Part shown: piece by piece, positions 60,777-64,000 of the stretch
Position numbering within the stretch: the stretch's first letter is position 1
How the letters are laid out: the number at the start of each line of letters is the position of its first letter
Assembly: GCA_035455245.1 (NCBI GenBank)
Contig: DATIFN010000010.1
Span: 124,001-188,000, forward strand
Direction: 5' to 3'
Source of the DNA: UBA8516 sp035455245
GTDB taxonomy: Archaea; Thermoproteota; Nitrososphaeria; Nitrososphaerales; Nitrosopumilaceae
DNA: 64,000 nucleotides
Notes under the pieces: generated by a model
Told to the model about the DNA's origin: nothing
The model's database searches: none
The model's input: only the letters and a program-made list of their open reading frames with translations
Program-made: the position numbers and the translations under genes

Positions 60777-61711
60777 TGCAGAACTTTTTTGTTGTATCAG
60801 GCGAAAATGTAGAATTAGCTAAAGATGAGATTATTGCCATATCAAAAAGCTATGACAAGGACACATCGCATGAGACGGATTCCAAGCTTGTCATAACAAA
60901 TTCCAAGGTTCCATGGGATAAGATAGCTCAACGATCTACCTATGTAAGAATTGCAGGAAAGATTGTAGACACTTTTTCTGATTTGTTCTCAGAGCTTGAC
61001 TTGACACTATTACACAAAACAGACACATTTGCGTGCAGGGGGATCAATTTATCATCAAAAAGAATAGATCTTTCCTCCATAGAAAAAACAGTTGGTACTA
61101 CGATCAAACAGGCTTCTGGAGCCAAGGTATCTTTATCAAATCCAGGATTATCAGTCTATCTTATTTTTACAGATAACCAAAACTATCTTGGTTATTCTAC
61201 CAAAATTCCAGTACAAAAAAGACCAAAGAAGATAATTAAATCACCTTTTGAGCTAGACTGGAAGCTTAGTAGAGCTATGGTAAACCTGTCAGGATTAAAC
61301 GAAGATGAAATTTTATGTGATCCTTTTTGTGGAACTGGTACAATACTTTTGGAGGCAGAGTCAATGGGAGTAAAATCAATGGGAATTGATTTTGATAAAA
61401 AAATGTGTATTGTAGCAAAAAAGAACATAATCGCAAATGGATATCGTTCAAAAATAATTAATGATAGATACGAACACATCAAAAAGATCAGTTTTGATGG
61501 AATAGTTACTGATCTGCCATATGGAATATCATCAAAAGCATCAGAACCCCCAAAGAAAATAATTCGTGATTTCATATCAATTCTTCCAAAGAAAAAAAAG
61601 ATTGCACTTATGTGCAAAAAAGAGATAGTGGACCAAATAGAATTAAAACCAGCTAAAAGATATGAAATCTACAGGCACAAAAGCCTAACTAGGACTATCT
61701 TGGTAAAATGA
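60776..61711 (+). CDS. tRNA guanine-N2 methyltransferase (Trm-G10 type)
   Basis: 311 aa. An N-terminal THUMP domain (FACRGINLSSKRIDL ... YLIFTDNQNYLGY) binds tRNA, and the C-terminal Rossmann methylase has DPFCGTGTILLEA and TDLPYGIS (the N/D-P-P-Y motif as DLPY). Such enzymes dimethylate G10 in archaeal tRNA. The tail overlaps the RNase Z gene by four bases. Confidence 0.9.
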   Translation: MQNFFVVSGENVELAKDEIIAISKSYDKDTSHETDSKLVITNSKVPWDKIAQRSTYVRIAGKIVDTFSDLFSELDLTLLHKTDTFACRGINLSSKRIDLSSIEKTVGTTIKQASGAKVSLSNPGLSVYLIFTDNQNYLGYSTKIPVQKRPKKIIKSPFELDWKLSRAMVNLSGLNEDEILCDPFCGTGTILLEAESMGVKSMGIDFDKKMCIVAKKNIIANGYRSKIINDRYEHIKKISFDGIVTDLPYGISSKASEPPKKIIRDFISILPKKKKIALMCKKEIVDQIELKPAKRYEIYRHKSLTRTILVK

Positions 61712-62607
61712 AATTAGTATTCTTGGGAACATCGGCAGCACAGCCAACAGAAAAGAGAGGTATGACATGCATTTGCCTAGTTTTAGAAAAAGAGATCCTC
61801 ATGTTTGACGCTGGTGAGGGAGCCCAAGTTGCATTTCATAAAGCAAAGATTGGTTGGAATAAAAAAATGAAGATCCTTGTAACACATCTACATGGTGATC
61901 ATTGTGTAGGAATCTTAGGGTTGTTACAAACAATGTCATTACAAAGCAGAACTAGATCAATTGATATCTATGGACCAAAGGGAATTGAGGATTTTTTGGC
62001 AGCAAACCTCAAAGTTCTAAACTTTGGGTTAACATTTCCTGTAAGAATAATGACAATAAAGGAAGGCTTGGTGCTAGATGATGAAACATATACTATACAT
62101 TCAGTCGAGGCTGAGCATTCTATACCTGCATACTCTTATGTGTTTGAAGAAAAAGACAAGCCTGGTAAATTCTTCCCAGAAAAGGCAAAGAAGCTTGGAA
62201 TACCAGAGGGCAAGATGTGGCATGAGCTTCAGCGCGGAAAAGAGGTCATTGTAGGAAATAAAATAATCAGACCATCTGATGTGATGGGTGAAAAAAGAAA
62301 AGGAAAGAAGATTGGGATATCCGGTGACACAAGACCAACAAAGAAGCTTGAACGATTTTTCAAAGACTGTGATTATCTTACTTTTGATTCTACGTATTCA
62401 GATGAATTAAAAGAAAAGGCAAAGGAAAACTATCACTCTACGGCAAAGGAAGCAGCAGAGCTTGCAAAAAAGGCAGGAGTCTCAAATCTCATTCTGACTC
62501 ACTTTTCTACCAGATATGATGATGCCCAAATACTGGTAAATGAGGCAAAAACGATTCATGATTCAGTAATAGCTGCAAAAGATCTTTTGGAAATAGAGAT
62601 CAAATAA
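61708..62607 (+). CDS. rnz: Ribonuclease Z (tRNA 3' processing)
   Basis: 299 aa. It removes tRNA 3' trailers. Metallo-beta-lactamase motifs THLHGDHCVG, SGDTRPT and LTHFSTRYDD are as in RNase Z, with AAQPTEKRGMTCICL at the N-terminus typical of the short form. Operon partner of Trm-G10 and sirtuin genes; the sirtuin starts two bases after its stop. Confidence 0.94.
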   Translation: MKLVFLGTSAAQPTEKRGMTCICLVLEKEILMFDAGEGAQVAFHKAKIGWNKKMKILVTHLHGDHCVGILGLLQTMSLQSRTRSIDIYGPKGIEDFLAANLKVLNFGLTFPVRIMTIKEGLVLDDETYTIHSVEAEHSIPAYSYVFEEKDKPGKFFPEKAKKLGIPEGKMWHELQRGKEVIVGNKIIRPSDVMGEKRKGKKIGISGDTRPTKKLERFFKDCDYLTFDSTYSDELKEKAKENYHSTAKEAAELAKKAGVSNLILTHFSTRYDDAQILVNEAKTIHDSVIAAKDLLEIEIK

Positions 62608-62608
62608 T

Positions 62609-63328
62609 ATGTTTGAATCAATATCAGACAAACTTCGTCAAGCGAAAAAAATAGTCTTTGTTACTGGTGCAGGAATATCACAAGAGAGTGGCATTCCGAC
62701 TTTTAGAGGAAATGATGGATTGTGGCGAAAATATGATCCCATGAAGCTTGCAACAATCGATGCATTTTATCAGGATCCAAAGCTTGTTTGGGAGTGGTAT
62801 GAAGATAGAAGGAAAAACATTCTTGCTGCAAAGCCAAACCCAGGTCATATAGCAATTGTCGATCTTGCCAAGGACAGAGAGGTGTGGGTCTTGACTCAAA
62901 ATATTGACGGATTGCACCAAAGAGCTGGTTGTAAAAATGTTTTAGAATTGCATGGAAGTATTATCACAATAAAGTGTACGGTTTGTGATTATAAAGATAA
63001 GATAACAAGCAGTTTTTCAGAAATTCCACCACTTTGCAGGTGTGGAAATATTCTAAGACCTGATGTTGTTTGGTTTGGTGAACCGCTTCCCCAAGATGTG
63101 TGGGGAGAAGCAATGATGCAAGCAAACCTGTGTGATGTAATGGTTGTTGCTGGAACCTCACTTTCTGTCTCGCCTGCAAACCTGTTGCCAATATATGCAA
63201 AGCAAAATGGAGCTCTCATAATTGAGATAAACCCAGAGGAGACACCCATGTCTCAGAGCATGGATCTTTCAGTACGGTCAACGTCTGCAAAAGCATTGCC
63301 AGAGCTTGTCTCAGTTATTCAAAGATGA
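62609..63328 (+). CDS. Sir2-family NAD-dependent deacylase (class III-like)
   Basis: 239 aa. GAGISQESGIPTFRG binds NAD, TQNIDGLHQRAG and ELHGS contain the catalytic His, and CTVCDYK...CRCG the zinc. The YEDR of WEWYEDRRKNI matches the Tyr-X2-Arg motif of desuccinylase-type (SIRT5/CobB) sirtuins, so it may remove acidic acyl groups from Lys. It may counteract acylation of metabolic or chromatin proteins. Overlaps DUF167 by four bases. Confidence 0.92.
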   Translation: MFESISDKLRQAKKIVFVTGAGISQESGIPTFRGNDGLWRKYDPMKLATIDAFYQDPKLVWEWYEDRRKNILAAKPNPGHIAIVDLAKDREVWVLTQNIDGLHQRAGCKNVLELHGSIITIKCTVCDYKDKITSSFSEIPPLCRCGNILRPDVVWFGEPLPQDVWGEAMMQANLCDVMVVAGTSLSVSPANLLPIYAKQNGALIIEINPEETPMSQSMDLSVRSTSAKALPELVSVIQR

Positions 63329-63534
63329 TCTACAAAGTTTCTGTGACATTTCATAAGGATTTCATAGAAATAAACAAGGATGAGATAGCAGTTGGGATAA
63401 TATCTGAACCCCAGAAAGGTAAGGCCAATAAAGAATTGATTGAGAAAATTTCCAAACATCTTAAAGTTCCCAAATCCAATGTAAAAATTGTATCAGGAGA
63501 AAAATCTAGAAAGAAATTAGTTGAAGTAATCTAA
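63325..63534 (+). CDS. DUF167 (YggU) family protein
   Basis: 69 aa small conserved protein. GKANKELIEKISKHLKVPKSNVKIVSGEKSRKK is the DUF167 signature region. Function unknown across bacteria and archaea. Last gene of the prs-to-DUF167 operon; convergent with COG1325, stops six bases apart. Confidence 0.88.
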   Translation: MIYKVSVTFHKDFIEINKDEIAVGIISEPQKGKANKELIEKISKHLKVPKSNVKIVSGEKSRKKLVEVI

Positions 63535-63539
63535 CCATT

Positions 63540-63956
63540 TTACTGTTCAGTAAAGTCTGGTACTATCCACTCCACTACCTTATCAATATTTTTTGAATGT
63601 AGTAATATCTTAATTGGACCTAATGGTGATTCATCAGATTCTTCACAGAGTGCAATCACATTTACAAATGCAGCCTGCTTGTTCAAATAAAACCAAGTAG
63701 TGTCTCCTTGCAAATTAAATCTCATCTGACGTCTGTATGTTTTTGTAGATTTGCGAGATTTGATAGTTTCATAAATTTTAGTTAGAGATTGTAAATCATT
63801 TGATGTACCCTTTATGCTTCCATTTTCATATCTGAAATTCATATCTTGTAACACATTGGATATTGCCTGTTGTACTTTTTCTGGATCCTCTGAAGGGTTA
63901 ACTGCTGCATATGCTTCAATTTTACAAAGAATCTGTGGAATTTTCACTCTATCCAA
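63540..63956 (-). CDS. COG1325 RNA-binding protein (exosome-associated type)
   Basis: 138 aa from a TTG start. Alpha-beta protein with a shared archaeal pattern (CKIEAYAAVNPSEDPEKVQQAISNVL, PLGPIKILLHSKNIDKVVEW), recognised as the COG1325 small RNA-binding family. Its start lies inside the end of the upstream partial gene (13-base overlap), suggesting a shared transcript. RNA target unknown. Confidence 0.75.
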   Translation of the reverse strand: MDRVKIPQILCKIEAYAAVNPSEDPEKVQQAISNVLQDMNFRYENGSIKGTSNDLQSLTKIYETIKSRKSTKTYRRQMRFNLQGDTTWFYLNKQAAFVNVIALCEESDESPLGPIKILLHSKNIDKVVEWIVPDFTEQ

Positions 63957-64000
63957 CCTTTTATGATATCATAAGCAGAATCGATTAGTTGTGGAATTGT
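63944..64000 (-). CDS. C-terminus of a gene running off the right edge
   Basis: Last 18 codons of a reverse-strand gene, TIPQLIDSAYDIIKGWIE, ending with TGA at 63944-63946 and overlapping the COG1325 TTG start. Too little to identify. Confidence 0.4.
   Translation of the reverse strand, partial: TIPQLIDSAYDIIKGWIE

Noticed and set aside
1..64000. CRISPR array or insertion sequence
   Set aside because: No regularly spaced repeats or transposase genes were seen; the CARF gene alone is not evidence of CRISPR here.

Overview
This 64 kb window is chromosomal DNA of an ammonia-oxidising-type archaeon of the Nitrososphaerota (Thaumarchaeota), most likely group I.1a (Nitrosopumilus/Nitrosotalea-like). 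The informational genes are archaeal: aIF2 alpha and gamma, Nop10, S6e, PriS/PriL, TFB, an archaeal GPN GTPase, TRAM protein, Trm-G10 and RNase Z. Two ESCRT-III/CdvB division proteins, a cobalamin pathway with CbiF/CbiL/CbiT and adenosyltransferase, a 3-hydroxypropionate/4-hydroxybutyrate-cycle-type enoyl-CoA hydratase, archaeosine precursor genes and many thaumarchaeal orphan proteins narrow it further. The DNA is AT-rich. Where I could check, genes are mostly leaderless, with a TATA box centred about 25-26 bases before the start codon. I used that spacing to choose several starts. I assign no species.

Layout. 0-8.7 kb: cobO, aIF2alpha-nop10, an STT3 oligosaccharyltransferase fused to a cyclophilin, a metallo-beta-lactamase-fold hydrolase, a frameshifted PIN nuclease behind aIF2gamma, a receiver-domain gene, S6e, two mini zinc ribbons and tRNA-Gly(CCC). 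8.6-18.2 kb: HIT protein, C39-TPR protein, GMP synthase amidotransferase subunit, a 949-residue UPF0182 protein, primase priL-priS, endonuclease IV and GlyRS. 18.4-27.9 kb: cdvB paralog 1, a MurI-like protein without its catalytic cysteines, cbiT-cbiL-cbiF, an NFACT/Mut7-C/AMMECR1 operon, phosphomevalonate dehydratase (aconitase X) and endonuclease III. 27.8-41.5 kb: sulfate assimilation (sat-cysH), a degenerate ThiI-like protein, a glycosyltransferase, SDR and flippase-like proteins, GPN GTPase, homoserine kinase, enoyl-CoA hydratase and archaeosine genes (queC, folE, queE).

41.5-48.4 kb: a regulatory trio (winged helix, membrane-tethered HTH, secreted coiled coil), Pit/PhoU-like phosphate uptake, TRAM protein and a repeat coiled-coil protein. 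48.4-53.6 kb: a candidate structured RNA, MFS transporter, cdvB paralog 2, mini zinc finger, TFB and GtrA. 53.6-59.4 kb: SDR, CARF-wHTH regulator, an operon of metallophosphoesterase, hemerythrin-like and surface protein, and a CFI-box surface protein. 59.6-64 kb: a five-gene operon prs-trmG10-rnz-sir2-DUF167, then a COG1325 RNA-binding protein and the end of another gene.

The most interesting signals are these. (1) A 12-bp perfect palindrome with a shared flank lies exactly 57 bases upstream of both cdvB start codons and is a candidate cell-division operator. (2) An undescribed RNA candidate of about 200 nt (48551-48750) has six hairpins and a 10-bp long-range helix, with a TATA box at the right distance. 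(3) The STT3-cyclophilin fusion. (4) A MurI homologue with both catalytic cysteines replaced by serine. (5) Two broken reading frames: the PIN gene at a homopolymer and the receiver gene with TGA as codon 3. I saw no CRISPR array, insertion sequence, rRNA or replication origin.
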